Shown here in pieces: positions 38,554 to 47,808 of a stretch of 64,000 nt of DNA. Position 1 is the stretch's first letter. Every line of letters starts with the position of its first letter. Source of the DNA: Bradyrhizobium sp. 190 (GTDB taxonomy: Bacteria; Pseudomonadota; Alphaproteobacteria; Rhizobiales; Xanthobacteraceae); assembly GCF_023073415.1 (NCBI RefSeq), contig NZ_JADPJL010000001.1:124001-188000 (forward strand), given 5' to 3'. A program made the position numbers and the translations under genes. A model generated the notes under the pieces. That model searched no databases, was not told where the DNA came from, and saw only the letters and a list, made by a program, of their open reading frames with translations.

Positions 38554-39414
38554 CTACGACGCGCGCGCGGTGACGATCCAGACCGACGCTGGCAGCAACA
38601 CCGCATCGCCCTTGGCGAACGGGGTCAGTGCTTCGCGGATCGAATTGGCGGCAGCCTTACGGAGTTCTTCGGGCTGGCCCTCCAGCGCGCGGCTCACCGG
38701 ACCGATCTCCAGTGCGCCCTGCACCGCCCCATCGAGACCGCGGCCGATCGCGGAATCCAGCAGCAGCGGACACGCCTCCATCTCGACGCCGGTAAAGCCG
38801 GCTTCACCGAGGATGCGGCGCACACGCGCCTCCGAGGCGAACGCAAACGGCCCGGGATCTTCCGGTCCCTGCTGCGGCAATTTCGGCACGTGCTTGTAGG
38901 CGGCCGCAAGCGGCGCCATGAAGAACGGGTTTTCGCGCGGCTCGCGCCAGCAGGCGAACGCCAATCGCCCTGCCGGTCGCAGCGCTTTCCGCATGTTGGC
39001 AAACGAGAGCGCTGGATCGGCAAAGAACATCACGCCGAAGCGCGACGCCAGCACGTCGAAACTCGACGGCTCGAATGGATAGACGGTCGCATCGGCCAGA
39101 ACGAAATCGATCGGCAATTCCTTTGGCGCCGCCTGCCGCGCCCGCTCCAGCATCGGCTCCGAGACGTCGACGCCGAGCACGCGCCCCGAAGGCGCGACCT
39201 TCCGCGCAAACGCGATCGCGGTAGCGCCGCTGCCGCAGCCAACGTCGATCACGCGCTCTCCCGGCGTGAATTTGGCCCGGTCGACGACAAGGTCGGCAAC
39301 CGGCTTGAGCAGTACGTCCTGCGCCGCCTGCCGATCGGCCCAGCGCTGGCCGGCCGGTCCGTTCCAGTAGGCAACCTGGTCGGCGTTTTGATCGTGGCTG
39401 GCTGGGGCGTCCAT
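38554..39414 (-). CDS. Class I SAM-dependent methyltransferase
   Basis: 286 residues. Motif I RVIDVGCGSGATAIAFA (about 54-70), then VLGVDVSEPMLERA and FVLADATVYPFEPSSFDV; the C-terminal half is family-specific. It resembles UbiE/BioC-type methyltransferases of unknown substrate. The start is supported by family N-terminus HDQNADQVAYWNG. A diverged copy of that N-terminal coding region lies at 40801-40884 on the same strand, so it has been part of the local rearrangements. No clear partner gene adjoins it. Confidence 0.85.
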   Translation of the reverse strand: MDAPASHDQNADQVAYWNGPAGQRWADRQAAQDVLLKPVADLVVDRAKFTPGERVIDVGCGSGATAIAFARKVAPSGRVLGVDVSEPMLERARQAAPKELPIDFVLADATVYPFEPSSFDVLASRFGVMFFADPALSFANMRKALRPAGRLAFACWREPRENPFFMAPLAAAYKHVPKLPQQGPEDPGPFAFASEARVRRILGEAGFTGVEMEACPLLLDSAIGRGLDGAVQGALEIGPVSRALEGQPEELRKAAANSIREALTPFAKGDAVLLPASVWIVTARAS

Positions 39415-39676
39415 TCGCGCGGTCTCTCCTCATCGTGTCGGGATGTGGAAACGACGGTACGGAAGTTTCCATCACATGTCATCCCGGCACACCAATATGT
39501 GCATCATTTGGGGGATGTCATCGATGCCCAGAGAGCACCCGCGCGCCGCCGGCGCCGATCACATAGAAAGCGCAACCGGCAGCGGCTTGCAGTTCATGTC
39601 AGACGAGTGAGGCGTAACGCGGAATTAATCTCGTCAGCCTATTATCTCAGGCAGTTCTAGTTGGGTGCCGCGTAGA
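39415..39676. other. Intergenic region with no credible gene, ending in an orphan terminator
   Basis: No frame with family resemblance. It must contain the promoter of the minus-strand methyltransferase. A plus-strand terminator at 39677-39717 follows with no plus-strand gene upstream, so a small RNA is possible. Confidence 0.35.
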
Positions 39677-39717
39677 GGAGCCGTCGCGACGGACCATCCG
39701 GCGACGGCTCCTTTTTT
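39677..39717 (+). terminator. Strong intrinsic terminator with no gene upstream on its strand
   Basis: Eleven-base arms GGAGCCGTCGC and GCGACGGCTCC followed by six T, just before the gene at 39743. Confidence 0.85.
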
Positions 39718-39742
39718 GTTCACTCAGTTGAGGTTTGTGCAC

Positions 39743-40423
39743 GTGACCACGACATCGGAAAAGCAGAGCCAAACCGAACAACCCGAATCCACGGCACCGA
39801 CCAAGAAATCGAGCCGGAAATCGATCCTGGCGTTTGCGGTGTTCGCTCTTGGAATAAACACTGCTGCGGCCGTCCATACGATGTCGCCCTCCGGCTTTGC
39901 TCTGCCGAATATCAGCGATTTTGCTCTGCCTGATATCAGCAGCTTGGCCGAACTGCTTCCGCGCCAGAAAGCTTCCGATCCAATACCGGATCCGGCTGTC
40001 GCCGCATTGAAGGATATTCAGTCGGCCCAGCAGCAATATGTTGCCGCGCTGCAAGCGAATAACCTCTTATTGCAGCAAAACACAGATATTGTTCGGCAGG
40101 ATTCAATTGCGCTTGCTTCCCTAAGACAGAGCGTCGTGGATGAGCAAGGCGGTGTGAAGAAGATATCCGCTCAGATAGCGGATGAGCATGAAGACGTGAA
40201 AAAGATCTCTGCGAAGATCTCCACGCTCATAGCGAAGGTCGACTCGCTGCAAAATGCAATGACCCCGGAAGTGACTTCCTCCATTTCAGCAAGGCACGCT
40301 CAAAACCGGCTATCCCGAGCAGTGCGCAAAAAGATGGCTCGGCAGCCTAAACCTGTAGGGCCTGTTTCGCTTGGAGGAGCCCCGCTAAGTCCCCCGGCTA
40401 CCACGCCAACCCCACAAGGCTGA
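39743..40423 (+). CDS. Membrane-anchored coiled-coil protein, unknown function
   Basis: GTG start at 39743 with TTGAGG nine bases upstream; 226 residues (GTG 39737 is an alternative). A basic N-terminus, one hydrophobic segment (about 29-46, ILAFAVFALGINTAAAV), then a helical region rich in heptad-like Gln/Leu/Asp (about 90-175, QQQYVAALQANNLLLQQN and IADEHEDVKKISAKIS), and a Pro/Gly-rich tail. The helix contains a repeated VKKISA motif. Such proteins are common in Bradyrhizobium; function unknown. Base composition is a little less G+C rich than the neighbours. Confidence 0.6.
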   Translation: MTTTSEKQSQTEQPESTAPTKKSSRKSILAFAVFALGINTAAAVHTMSPSGFALPNISDFALPDISSLAELLPRQKASDPIPDPAVAALKDIQSAQQQYVAALQANNLLLQQNTDIVRQDSIALASLRQSVVDEQGGVKKISAQIADEHEDVKKISAKISTLIAKVDSLQNAMTPEVTSSISARHAQNRLSRAVRKKMARQPKPVGPVSLGGAPLSPPATTPTPQG

Positions 40424-40580
40424 AGAACAAGAGCGAGGCGTGGGGCTTCGGTCTCGCGCCTGGACAGTCCGCCTTCTTCGAGATCCGGCGCGGCAGCCCA
40501 CGCCATGCGCGCAGAACCTTTTTTGGCCACCGCCGCCGCGGAAGGCTGGCTTGCCAAGCCGAAGCCCGCAGGGCGAAGGC

Positions 40581-40657
40581 TGGTAGGCGGCGACGGATTC
40601 GAACCGCCGACCCTCTCGGTGTAAACGAGATGCTCTAACCAGCTGAGCTAGCCGCCC
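40581..40657 (-). tRNA. tRNA-Val (anticodon TAC)
   Basis: 77 bases with encoded CCA. The acceptor stem GGGCGGC pairs with GCCGCCT, the D arm is AGCTCAGCTGGTTAGAGC, the anticodon loop TTTACAC, and the T arm GGCGGTTCGAATCCGTC. Normal in every arm. A decayed second copy lies at 43127-43203. Confidence 0.97.
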
Positions 40658-40725
40658 TCGCCGCCTGTTTAGCCCTGCGGCCCCCTTCGGTGCAAGGGTC
40701 GGATAGCCCCGCCTGTTCGGAAACC

Positions 40726-40800
40726 CTAGTCGCCCGGCCGTCCTGGTAAATCCCTGATATCGTTGACCCAAGGCGCGGCGGGGGGGCGGCACCAGATTTA
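40726..40800 (-). pseudogene. Remnant of the 3' end of the GFA-family gene
   Basis: Aligns with 43273-43345, the 3' end of the intact GFA gene, sharing the stop TAG and the WINDIAG-coding area with many changes. It is preceded by the same spacer that follows the pseudo-tRNA copy (TTCGGTGCAAGGGTCGGATA and more). It forms one border of the tRNA-Val duplication. Confidence 0.7.
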
Positions 40801-40884
40801 CCGCTCCGCCCAGCGCTGTCCGACGGAACCGTTCCAGTAGGCGACCTGATCGGCGTTTTGATCGGGGCATGTTGGGGTGTCCAT
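40801..40884 (-). pseudogene. Remnant of a methyltransferase 5' end
   Basis: Reads MDTPTCPDQNADQVAYWNG then VGQRWAER from ATG 40884, matching the N-terminus of the methyltransferase at 38554-39414 (MDAPASHDQNADQVAYWNG), before it hits a stop and joins the GFA remnant. Roughly 80% base identity by eye over about 85 bases. It cannot code for a functional enzyme. Confidence 0.75.
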
Positions 40885-40958
40885 GCGCGCGCCGGATTAA
40901 TCTGGAATATGGGCTGGCTGTACCGCCGGTCAGCTGCCCCGACGGCCTCTCGGAATTC

Positions 40959-42179
40959 TCATACGACAAGGTTGGAAAACACCCGATCGAGGCCGGGCCG
41001 CCATTCGTGCGGAACGCCGAACCATTCCTTGAATCCATTCACTTCGTAGCCGCCCCGCCTGACTTGCAGTTCGGGGGGCCAATACCCGAAGACGTCGCGG
41101 CTGTAGCCCACCAGGAGGGAATTTGCCGGGCAGAGTTCGCGCAATCCCAACAGGGGCTCGGCGCTCACCGCGACGAACTTTTCACCGAGCGCACTGAGTT
41201 GCTGGACTTCCACAGCCCGATTGCGATCCGCGCCAACCATCAACGCGTCGAGCGCCGTCTGGGATACCCTGCCGCCAGCCGGAGCGACATCATGGACCGG
41301 GACTGCTGAATCAATTGCCCGCATCACGGCATCGGAAATCGTCGAACTCCAGCCGAGCCAGCCGTCCATCTGCATGTCATGAAAGCGCGGGCCTTGCGCC
41401 ATCAAGCGCAGGAGTGGAATCACGCCGCCGGGTGACACTGCGCTTTGCGGGCGGGTATCGCCGGCGAATCCCGGCAGGAAAATCACGGTGGTGTCCGCGC
41501 CAAATCGCCGCCGCAAGGCGTTCCGGACCATGCCAGGATAGTCCGCACTGATCTCGAGGTCACCGGGAAATCCCGTCGGGTGACATGTGTAATGCCATAC
41601 AACCGCGGTCCTTTCCCCCTCCATGATCAGTGCCGTTACCGTGCGATCGACCGGACCGTCAGGGTTGGGCGCCATGATGGTCCGTTCGAAACGAAAGCCG
41701 CGCCCGGTCAGTTGCGGGAGCAGCCGCGGAAGCCTCCGATTCACGCCGGCAGCTACAGTCGCCCGCCCGCTTCGCAGCGGGGCTCTTCCGGGGAGTGAAC
41801 TCAGCGCGCTGGAAACCGCCTTGACCAGGATCCCCCGTACCCTCGCGAAATGATCGTCACAACGGACGCCGAGAAGAGGCTTGGTGTTTTCCAGCGCCGG
41901 GGCGGAATGGGTGTGACTGGCAACGATCAGCACGGATTGCGCGTTCACGCCAAAGCCGGTGCAGGCCTCCAGCAGGGCATCGCTGAGTTCGCGGCCAACA
42001 AATACGCCGTCGATTGAGATAAGAACGGCGTTGCACGCACCTGTGTCGAAGATCGCCAGGATGTTTGCTTCAAGCGAATCGTGGACGCGTTTCGTGATAC
42101 GCGCCCCACCTGCCCGCCCGGCGAGAGGTACTGGATGATCGGGATCGATCGACGCAACGACGTGCGTGTACTCTATCAT
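40959..42179 (-). CDS. Neutral/alkaline ceramidase-like hydrolase
   Basis: Start at ATG 42179 (MIEYTHVVASIDPDHPVPLAG), overlapping the AAC(3) stop by ATGA; 406 residues. The pattern fits the neutral/alkaline non-lysosomal ceramidase N-terminal domain: SHTHSAPALENTKP (Zn-type His pair), HYTCHPTGFPG and FLPGFAGDTRPQ. The usual C-terminal Ig-like domain is absent and there is no signal peptide, so it is shorter than true ceramidases and should be cytoplasmic. It may cleave an amide, but the substrate is unknown. Coupled to an AAC(3)-like acetyltransferase gene in the DNA bracketed by the tRNA-Val duplication. Confidence 0.75.
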   Translation of the reverse strand: MIEYTHVVASIDPDHPVPLAGRAGGARITKRVHDSLEANILAIFDTGACNAVLISIDGVFVGRELSDALLEACTGFGVNAQSVLIVASHTHSAPALENTKPLLGVRCDDHFARVRGILVKAVSSALSSLPGRAPLRSGRATVAAGVNRRLPRLLPQLTGRGFRFERTIMAPNPDGPVDRTVTALIMEGERTAVVWHYTCHPTGFPGDLEISADYPGMVRNALRRRFGADTTVIFLPGFAGDTRPQSAVSPGGVIPLLRLMAQGPRFHDMQMDGWLGWSSTISDAVMRAIDSAVPVHDVAPAGGRVSQTALDALMVGADRNRAVEVQQLSALGEKFVAVSAEPLLGLRELCPANSLLVGYSRDVFGYWPPELQVRRGGYEVNGFKEWFGVPHEWRPGLDRVFSNLVV

Positions 42180-43036
42180 CCAGTTCTGCCCATCATGCGA
42201 CGGATGCTTTTCAGCGGCACGGCAAGAAAAAATCTGGTCATTCGTGCCGGCGAGTAAGTCCGAAGACCGCAGGAAGTACAAGAAGGATCGTCGCAGAAGG
42301 CAGCAGTCGGATCCATTTCCAGAATAGGGCGTTCGACCCGATATGCGGCGGCTGCATCGGCAAAGATGGAATATGCCCCTCCGACCGATCCGCTCCGCAG
42401 GATTCCCGCGGCCTCGTAACGGCCGTAGAACTTGCCGAATCCGGCGCTGCATCCCGAGATGTCGCGCCGTTCAAACCAGCGTATACGATCGCCGTCCTGC
42501 ACCGCGCAGATCCGCTTTCGGCTCATCAGCGTCTTGTCGGCCAGTCCGAGGTCCTCCTGGACACGATGGACCGTGCTAAAGCCCGGGCTGGACTCCACAC
42601 AGCCGACGAGCAGCAGTTTGCCGCCGAGTTCGATCAGTCTCTTGAGCGGATAGAAAGCGGTTTCGTTCTCGTCATGGCCGCGGGCGATCTCGTCTGCGTT
42701 TGGCCCAAGCGCCACGAAGGAATTCGTGGGATGCCGGCTTCGAACCGACAAAGGATGATCCAGAACGATTTGGGAGAATGCCCCAACATCGGGCTTTGCC
42801 CGCGGATGGAAAGGAAATTGCGCGGCCCGTTTCTTTTGCCAGAAGTAGAAGTCGGGGGTGAAAGCGAGCGTGACCAGCGTTCCGGACGGCCCGATCGTCT
42901 TCATGATGCCATCGAACAGCGCGGTAGCCGGACTTCCGCTCGAAACCTTGATTGCCCTCGCCGCACACCTGACGAGAACGGTGTCCCCGCTTCGCAGTCC
43001 GAGGTTCCGCAAGTCGGCAGCGATCGGTTGTAGCAT
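42176..43036 (-). CDS. AAC(3)-family N-acetyltransferase
   Basis: 286 residues. Family signature positions: DLRNLGLRSGDTVLVRCA near the start, SRHPTNSFVALGPNADEI (the HPTNSF-type motif) and FYPLKRLIELGGKLLLVGC, GFSTVHRVQED. AAC(3)-type enzymes acetylate aminoglycosides at N3, but many homologues act on other amino sugars. Translationally coupled to the ceramidase-like gene. It need not confer resistance; the pair may modify an amino sugar or lipid. It lies in the segment between two tRNA-Val copies. Confidence 0.82.
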   Translation of the reverse strand: MLQPIAADLRNLGLRSGDTVLVRCAARAIKVSSGSPATALFDGIMKTIGPSGTLVTLAFTPDFYFWQKKRAAQFPFHPRAKPDVGAFSQIVLDHPLSVRSRHPTNSFVALGPNADEIARGHDENETAFYPLKRLIELGGKLLLVGCVESSPGFSTVHRVQEDLGLADKTLMSRKRICAVQDGDRIRWFERRDISGCSAGFGKFYGRYEAAGILRSGSVGGAYSIFADAAAAYRVERPILEMDPTAAFCDDPSCTSCGLRTYSPARMTRFFLAVPLKSIRRMMGRTG

Positions 43037-43126
43037 GTCAAAGCTCGCTTGATCGAGCGGGCAGGAGAATCAGGGGCCGCTCGAAGGCCGAAATCCAGAC
43101 GGTCCGCGTTCGTCGCTTCGCAACTT

Positions 43127-43203
43127 CGGCGCGAAGGCGAGAGATTCGAACCCCGACCCTCTCGGTGTAAACGAGATGCTCTAACGAGCTGAGCAAGCCG
43201 CCC
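43127..43203 (-). pseudogene. Decayed second copy of tRNA-Val
   Basis: The D arm and anticodon stem-loop match tRNA-Val (TAC) at 40581-40657, but the acceptor stem no longer pairs (3' strand replaced), the T stem is damaged and CCA is lost. The 3' limit is approximate. The following spacer also matches. Confidence 0.8.
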
Positions 43204-43272
43204 TTGAGCCGCCTGTTTAGCCCTGTGGCCCCCTTCGGTGCAAGGGTCGGATACCCCGCCTGTTCGGAAACC

Positions 43273-43674
43273 CTAGTCGCCCGGCCGTCTAGGCAATCCG
43301 GCGATATCGTTGATCCACGGCGCGGCCGAGCGGCACCAGATTTGCCGCGCCGGCTTGAGTTGATCGCGCTGGCGGATGCTGCCCCAGCGGATGCCCCAAT
43401 CGTCGGGCCCGCCCTCGCCGCTGGAGAACAGCGGGGAACCACAACCCTCGCAAAAATGCTGGAAGCGCGTGCGACCGTTGTCGCCGGTCTTCGCGTAAAT
43501 CTTCGCCGGCGCGCCCGTCACGGTGATCTGCTCGGCCGAGCAGATCACCGTGACCCGGTACGGCGAGCCCGTCAGGTTCTGGCAATCGGTGCAGTGACAG
43601 ATCGATACTTTCGCAGGGTCGATCTCCGCCCGATAGGCCACCCGCCCGCAATGGCATTGCCCGTCGATTTCCAT
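43273..43674 (-). CDS. GFA (glutathione-dependent formaldehyde-activating-like) family protein
   Basis: Start at ATG 43674 (MEIDGQCHCGRVAYRAEID), 133 residues, the usual size. Zn-binding Cys of the family are clear: QCHCGRV, CHCTDCQN and FCEGCGSPLF. GFA proteins bind Zn and are often annotated as formaldehyde-activating or centromere-V-like, mostly without tested function. Intact, but its 3' end is duplicated at 40726-40800. GGCGGAGTTGAAGGGG lies upstream of the start. It is downstream of lon on the same strand, but separated by the lon terminator. Confidence 0.88.
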   Translation of the reverse strand: MEIDGQCHCGRVAYRAEIDPAKVSICHCTDCQNLTGSPYRVTVICSAEQITVTGAPAKIYAKTGDNGRTRFQHFCEGCGSPLFSSGEGGPDDWGIRWGSIRQRDQLKPARQIWCRSAAPWINDIAGLPRRPGD

Positions 43675-43716
43675 CCCCTTCAACTCCGCCTGTCCAATGG
43701 AGATCCGGTCCGTACA

Positions 43717-43746
43717 AACAAAAACGGCGCCCGGAGGCGCCGTTTT
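43717..43746 (-). terminator. Intrinsic terminator of lon
   Basis: Eleven-base arms AAAACGGCGCC and GGCGCCGTTTT with a four-base loop; on the minus strand a T-rich stretch follows. It lies 47 bp after the lon stop. Confidence 0.85.
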
Positions 43747-43792
43747 ATCATGTTGTACTAGATCGGATCAGATCAGTAGTGACTGATCGGGC

Positions 43793-46219
43793 TCAGTGGG
43801 CCGTCAGGCCACCGGACGCCTCGTCGGCACCGTCAGGCTTGACCGGCACCTTGGTGTCCTCTTCCCAGACGATCGGCACCGGCGCACGGACCAGCGCCTT
43901 GGCCACGACGTCGTCGAGCCGGGCCACCGGGATGATGTCCATACCGCCCTTGATCGCATCGGAAATCTCCGTGAGATCCTTGGCGTTGTCCTCGGGAATC
44001 AGCACCGTCTTGATGCCGCCGCGGGCGGCCGCCAACAGCTTCTCCTTCAAACCGCCGATCGGCAGCACGCGACCACGCAGCGTGATCTCGCCAGTCATGG
44101 CGACATCGTGGCGAACCGGGATGCCGGTCATGACCGAGATGATCGCGGTCGCCATCGCCACACCCGCCGACGGTCCGTCCTTCGGGGTTGCCCCCTCCGG
44201 CACGTGGACGTGGATGTCGCGCTTGTCGAACAACGGCGGCTCGATGCCGTAGTTGATCGCCCGCGAGCGGACGTAAGACGCCGCCGCCGAGATCGACTCC
44301 TTCATCACGTCGCGCAGATTGCCCGTGACCGTCATCTTGCCCTTGCCGGGCATCATGACGCCTTCGATGGTCAGCAGCTCGCCGCCGACATCGGTCCAGG
44401 CCAGGCCCGTGACGATACCGACCTGCGGCTCGCTCTCGATCTCGCCGAAGCGGTACTTCGGCACGCCGAGGAACTCTTCGAGAGTCTTCTCGGTGACCTT
44501 GACCGACTTCTTCTTGGAGATCATCAACTCCTTCACCGCCTTGCGGGCGAGTGTCGACAGCTCACGCTCCAAATTACGCACGCCCGCTTCGCGGGTGTAG
44601 CGGCGGATCATCAGAAGCAACGCATCGTCGTCGATCGACCATTCCTTGGAATCGAGGCCATGCTTGGAGATGGCGTTCGGGATCAGATGCTTGCGCGCGA
44701 TCTCGACCTTCTCGTTCTCGGTATAGCCGGCGATCCGGATGATCTCCATGCGGTCCATCAGGGGACCCGGAATATTCAGCGTATTCGCGGTCGTGATGAA
44801 CATGACGTTCGACAGATCGTAGTCGACCTCCAGATAGTGGTCGTTGAAGGTCGAGTTCTGCTCGGGGTCCAGAACCTCAAGCAGCGCCGACGACGGATCG
44901 CCGCGGAAATCGGCGCCCATCTTGTCGATCTCGTCCAGCAGGAACAGCGGATTCGAACTCTTCGCCTTGCGCATCGACTGGATGATCTTGCCGGGCATCG
45001 AGCCGATATAGGTGCGGCGGTGACCGCGAATCTCGGCTTCATCGCGCACGCCGCCGAGCGACACGCGCACGAACTCGCGTCCCGTCGCCTTTGCGATCGA
45101 CTTGCCAAGCGAGGTCTTGCCGACGCCGGGAGGCCCGACCAGACACAGGATCGGTCCGGTCAGCTTGTTGGCGCGCGACTGCACCGCGAGATACTCGACG
45201 ATGCGGTCCTTGACCTTCTCGAGCCCGTAGTGGTCGTTGTCCAGCACGGCCTGCGCCGCCTCGAGGTCCTTTTTGACCTTGGACTTCTTGTTCCACGGGA
45301 TCGACAGCAGCCAGTCGAGATAGTTGCGCACCACCGTTGCTTCCGCGGACATCGGCGACATCTGGCGCAGCTTCTTCAACTCGTGCTGCGCCTTCTCCCG
45401 CGCTTCCTTGGAAAGCTTGGTCTTGGCAATCTTCTCTTCCAGATCGGCCAGCTCGTCACGACCCTCGTCGTCGCCGAGTTCCTTCTGGATCGCCTTCATC
45501 TGCTCGTTCAGGTAATATTCGCGCTGGGTCTTCTCCATCTGGCGCTTGACGCGCGAGCGGATGCGCTTCTCGACCTGCAGCACCGATATCTCGCTCTCCA
45601 TCAGACCCAGCACCTTCTCCAGGCGCTGCGTGACGGACAACGTCTCCAGGATGCCCTGGCGATCGGCGATCTTGACGGCGAGATGCTGGGCGACCTGATC
45701 GCTCAGCTTGGCGAAATCAGTGATCGCCTGAACCACGCCGACGACTTCGGCGGAGATCTTCTTGTTCAGCTTCACATAGCTTTCGAAGTCGGACACGACC
45801 GAACGCGCCAGGGCTTCGGCTTCAACCGAACTGGCGTCGGTGTCGGCAAGCGCAATCGCGGTCGCCTCGTAGTATTCGCTGCGGTCGGAATATTTCTGCA
45901 CGCGCGCGCGCTCGAGCCCTTCGACAAGCACCTTCACGGTGCCGTCGGGAAGCTTCAGGAGCTGCAGCACGCTGGCGAGCGTACCGACCTCGTAGATCGA
46001 ATCCGGGTTTGGATCATCGTCGGACGCGTTCTTCTGCGTCGCCAGCAGGATGAGCGCGTCGTTCTTCATCACCTCTTCGAGGGCGCGGATCGATTTCTCG
46101 CGGCCAACGAACAGCGGCACGATCATGTGCGGAAAAACGACAATGTCGCGGAGCGGCAGCACCGGATACGAGTGGCTTTCGCCCAGAACGATGGTTGGCC
46201 GGGTTTTTGGGGTCGTCAT
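43793..46219 (-). CDS. lon: ATP-dependent protease La
   Basis: Start at ATG 46219 ([19 protein letters not shown]), preceded by AGGATAAGG; 808 residues, the normal Lon size. N-terminal substrate domain ([19 protein letters not shown]), Walker [14 protein letters not shown] (about 355), Walker [11 protein letters not shown], and C-terminal protease domain with the catalytic Ser in [11 protein letters not shown] and Lys later ([10 protein letters not shown]). It degrades misfolded and regulatory proteins. It lies downstream of clpX on the same strand, with its own candidate heat-shock promoter. Confidence 0.98.
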   Translation of the reverse strand: MTTPKTRPTIVLGESHSYPVLPLRDIVVFPHMIVPLFVGREKSIRALEEVMKNDALILLATQKNASDDDPNPDSIYEVGTLASVLQLLKLPDGTVKVLVEGLERARVQKYSDRSEYYEATAIALADTDASSVEAEALARSVVSDFESYVKLNKKISAEVVGVVQAITDFAKLSDQVAQHLAVKIADRQGILETLSVTQRLEKVLGLMESEISVLQVEKRIRSRVKRQMEKTQREYYLNEQMKAIQKELGDDEGRDELADLEEKIAKTKLSKEAREKAQHELKKLRQMSPMSAEATVVRNYLDWLLSIPWNKKSKVKKDLEAAQAVLDNDHYGLEKVKDRIVEYLAVQSRANKLTGPILCLVGPPGVGKTSLGKSIAKATGREFVRVSLGGVRDEAEIRGHRRTYIGSMPGKIIQSMRKAKSSNPLFLLDEIDKMGADFRGDPSSALLEVLDPEQNSTFNDHYLEVDYDLSNVMFITTANTLNIPGPLMDRMEIIRIAGYTENEKVEIARKHLIPNAISKHGLDSKEWSIDDDALLLMIRRYTREAGVRNLERELSTLARKAVKELMISKKKSVKVTEKTLEEFLGVPKYRFGEIESEPQVGIVTGLAWTDVGGELLTIEGVMMPGKGKMTVTGNLRDVMKESISAAASYVRSRAINYGIEPPLFDKRDIHVHVPEGATPKDGPSAGVAMATAIISVMTGIPVRHDVAMTGEITLRGRVLPIGGLKEKLLAAARGGIKTVLIPEDNAKDLTEISDAIKGGMDIIPVARLDDVVAKALVRAPVPIVWEEDTKVPVKPDGADEASGGLTAH

Positions 46220-46381
46220 GGCCTTATCCTTTTGTTTTGCCCCCTTGCACGCAGTCCGCATCGCTTACGCAACCGCCACAAGGTGCCGGGAGTTCCGGGT
46301 CACTCGGCCGCCTTCGCTGCCGCCTCTCACCGGATGATTTTGCGACGAATCTCGAACGTGATTTCCGCCACCATTGGCATT

Positions 46382-46410
46382 AGGTGGCTATCGGGTATGG
46401 GGGTGTCAAG
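46382..46410 (-). promoter_or_regulatory. lon: Candidate sigma32-type promoter for lon
   Basis: On the minus strand CTTGAC, 17 bases, then CCACCT, about 160 bases before the lon start. This resembles the alphaproteobacterial RpoH pattern (CTTGAA-N17-CCATWT) with mismatches. The surrounding 46220-46533 gap holds no gene. Confidence 0.35.
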
Positions 46411-46466
46411 TCACGGAAAAATGCCCGCAAATTGGGGCCAAACGCGTGCAAAACGCTGACGCAACA

Positions 46467-46493
46467 ACGGCTGCCGGAACGTGCGGCAGCCGT
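46467..46493 (-). terminator. Hairpin after clpX, possible terminator
   Basis: Perfect ten-base arms (ACGGCTGCCG and CGGCAGCCGT) with a seven-base loop, 41 bp after the clpX stop. It lacks a long T run, so termination strength is uncertain. Confidence 0.5.
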
Positions 46494-46533
46494 CCTTATC
46501 GGGGTAGTCCAAGCGAAGTATGTCGAGCGGCGA

Positions 46534-47808
46534 TCAGGCGCTGGCGCTGCTCTCGACGGCCCGGTCCGAACGGTCCGCGTAGATGTAGAGCGGACGTGCG
46601 GTTCCCTCGACCACTTCGCGCGAGATCACGACCTCTTCGACGCCTTCCAGACCCGGCAGATCGAACATGGTCTCGAGCAGGATGCTTTCGAGGATCGAAC
46701 GCAGGCCCCGCGCGCCGGTCTTGCGCTCGATCGCCTTGCGGGCGACCGCGCCAAGCGCCTCGTCGGCGAAGGTGAGCTCGATGTTTTCCATTTCGAACAG
46801 CCGCTGGTATTGTTTCACCAGCGCGTTCTTCGGATCGGTCAGGATCTTCTTCAGCGAGGCCTCGTCGAGATCCTCCAGCGTCGCGACCACAGGCAGACGG
46901 CCGACGAATTCCGGGATCAACCCGTACTTCAGGAGGTCTTCCGGCTCGACATGGCGGAAGATTTCACCGGTGCGGCGGTCTTCGGGCGCCAGAACCTGGG
47001 CGGCGAAGCCGATCGAGGTCGAACGTCCGCGTGCGGAGATGATCTTCTCAAGGCCTGAGAAGGCACCGCCGCAGATGAACAGGATGTTGGTGGTGTCGAC
47101 CTGCAGGAACTCCTGCTGCGGATGCTTGCGGCCACCCTGCGGAGGAACGGAAGCGACCGTGCCTTCCATGATCTTCAGCAGCGCCTGCTGCACGCCCTCA
47201 CCCGACACGTCGCGGGTGATCGACGGGTTGTCGGACTTGCGGCTGATCTTGTCGATTTCGTCGATATAGACGATGCCGCGCTGCGCGCGCTCGACATTGT
47301 AGTCGGCCGATTGCAACAGCTTCAGGATGATGTTCTCGACGTCCTCGCCGACGTAACCGGCTTCGGTCAGCGTCGTCGCATCCGCCATCGTGAACGGCAC
47401 GTCGAGAATGCGCGCCAGCGTCTGCGCCAGCAGCGTCTTGCCCGAACCGGTCGGACCGATCAGCAGGATGTTCGACTTCGCGAGTTCGACGTCGTTGTGC
47501 TTGGTCTGGTGATTGAGCCGCTTGTAGTGGTTGTGAACGGCGACCGAGAGCACCTTCTTGGCATGGCTCTGGCCGATCACGTAATCGTCCAGCACCTTGC
47601 AGATTTCCTTCGGCGTCGGGATGCCGTCGCGCGACTTCACCAGCGAGGACTTGTTCTCCTCGCGGATGATGTCCATGCAGAGTTCAACGCACTCGTCGCA
47701 GATGAATACAGTTGGACCCGCGATGAGTTTGCGGACTTCGTGCTGGCTCTTTCCACAGAACGAGCAATACAGCGTGTTCTTGGAGTCGCTCGTGCCAACC
47801 TTACTCAT
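46534..47808 (-). CDS. clpX: ATP-dependent Clp protease ATP-binding subunit ClpX
   Basis: 424 residues. The N-terminal Zn-binding domain is intact ([12 protein letters not shown] and [10 protein letters not shown]). AAA+ motifs: Walker [15 protein letters not shown] (about 117-130), Walker [13 protein letters not shown], and the pore loop YVGEDVENI. The ClpP-contact IGF-type loop region is SIGFAAQ. It unfolds substrates for ClpP. Neighbouring clpP is 446 bp upstream, so they may be transcribed separately. Confidence 0.98.
   Translation of the reverse strand: MSKVGTSDSKNTLYCSFCGKSQHEVRKLIAGPTVFICDECVELCMDIIREENKSSLVKSRDGIPTPKEICKVLDDYVIGQSHAKKVLSVAVHNHYKRLNHQTKHNDVELAKSNILLIGPTGSGKTLLAQTLARILDVPFTMADATTLTEAGYVGEDVENIILKLLQSADYNVERAQRGIVYIDEIDKISRKSDNPSITRDVSGEGVQQALLKIMEGTVASVPPQGGRKHPQQEFLQVDTTNILFICGGAFSGLEKIISARGRSTSIGFAAQVLAPEDRRTGEIFRHVEPEDLLKYGLIPEFVGRLPVVATLEDLDEASLKKILTDPKNALVKQYQRLFEMENIELTFADEALGAVARKAIERKTGARGLRSILESILLETMFDLPGLEGVEEVVISREVVEGTARPLYIYADRSDRAVESSASA

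Noticed and set aside
42176..43036. Calling the AAC(3)-like gene an aminoglycoside resistance gene
   Set aside because: Environmental homologues often have other substrates and the sequence alone does not show resistance.
43796..46459. An 887-codon plus-strand frame opposite lon
   Set aside because: It is the antisense shadow of lon, which has complete motifs; the shadow is rich in Arg/His/Asp with no family resemblance.
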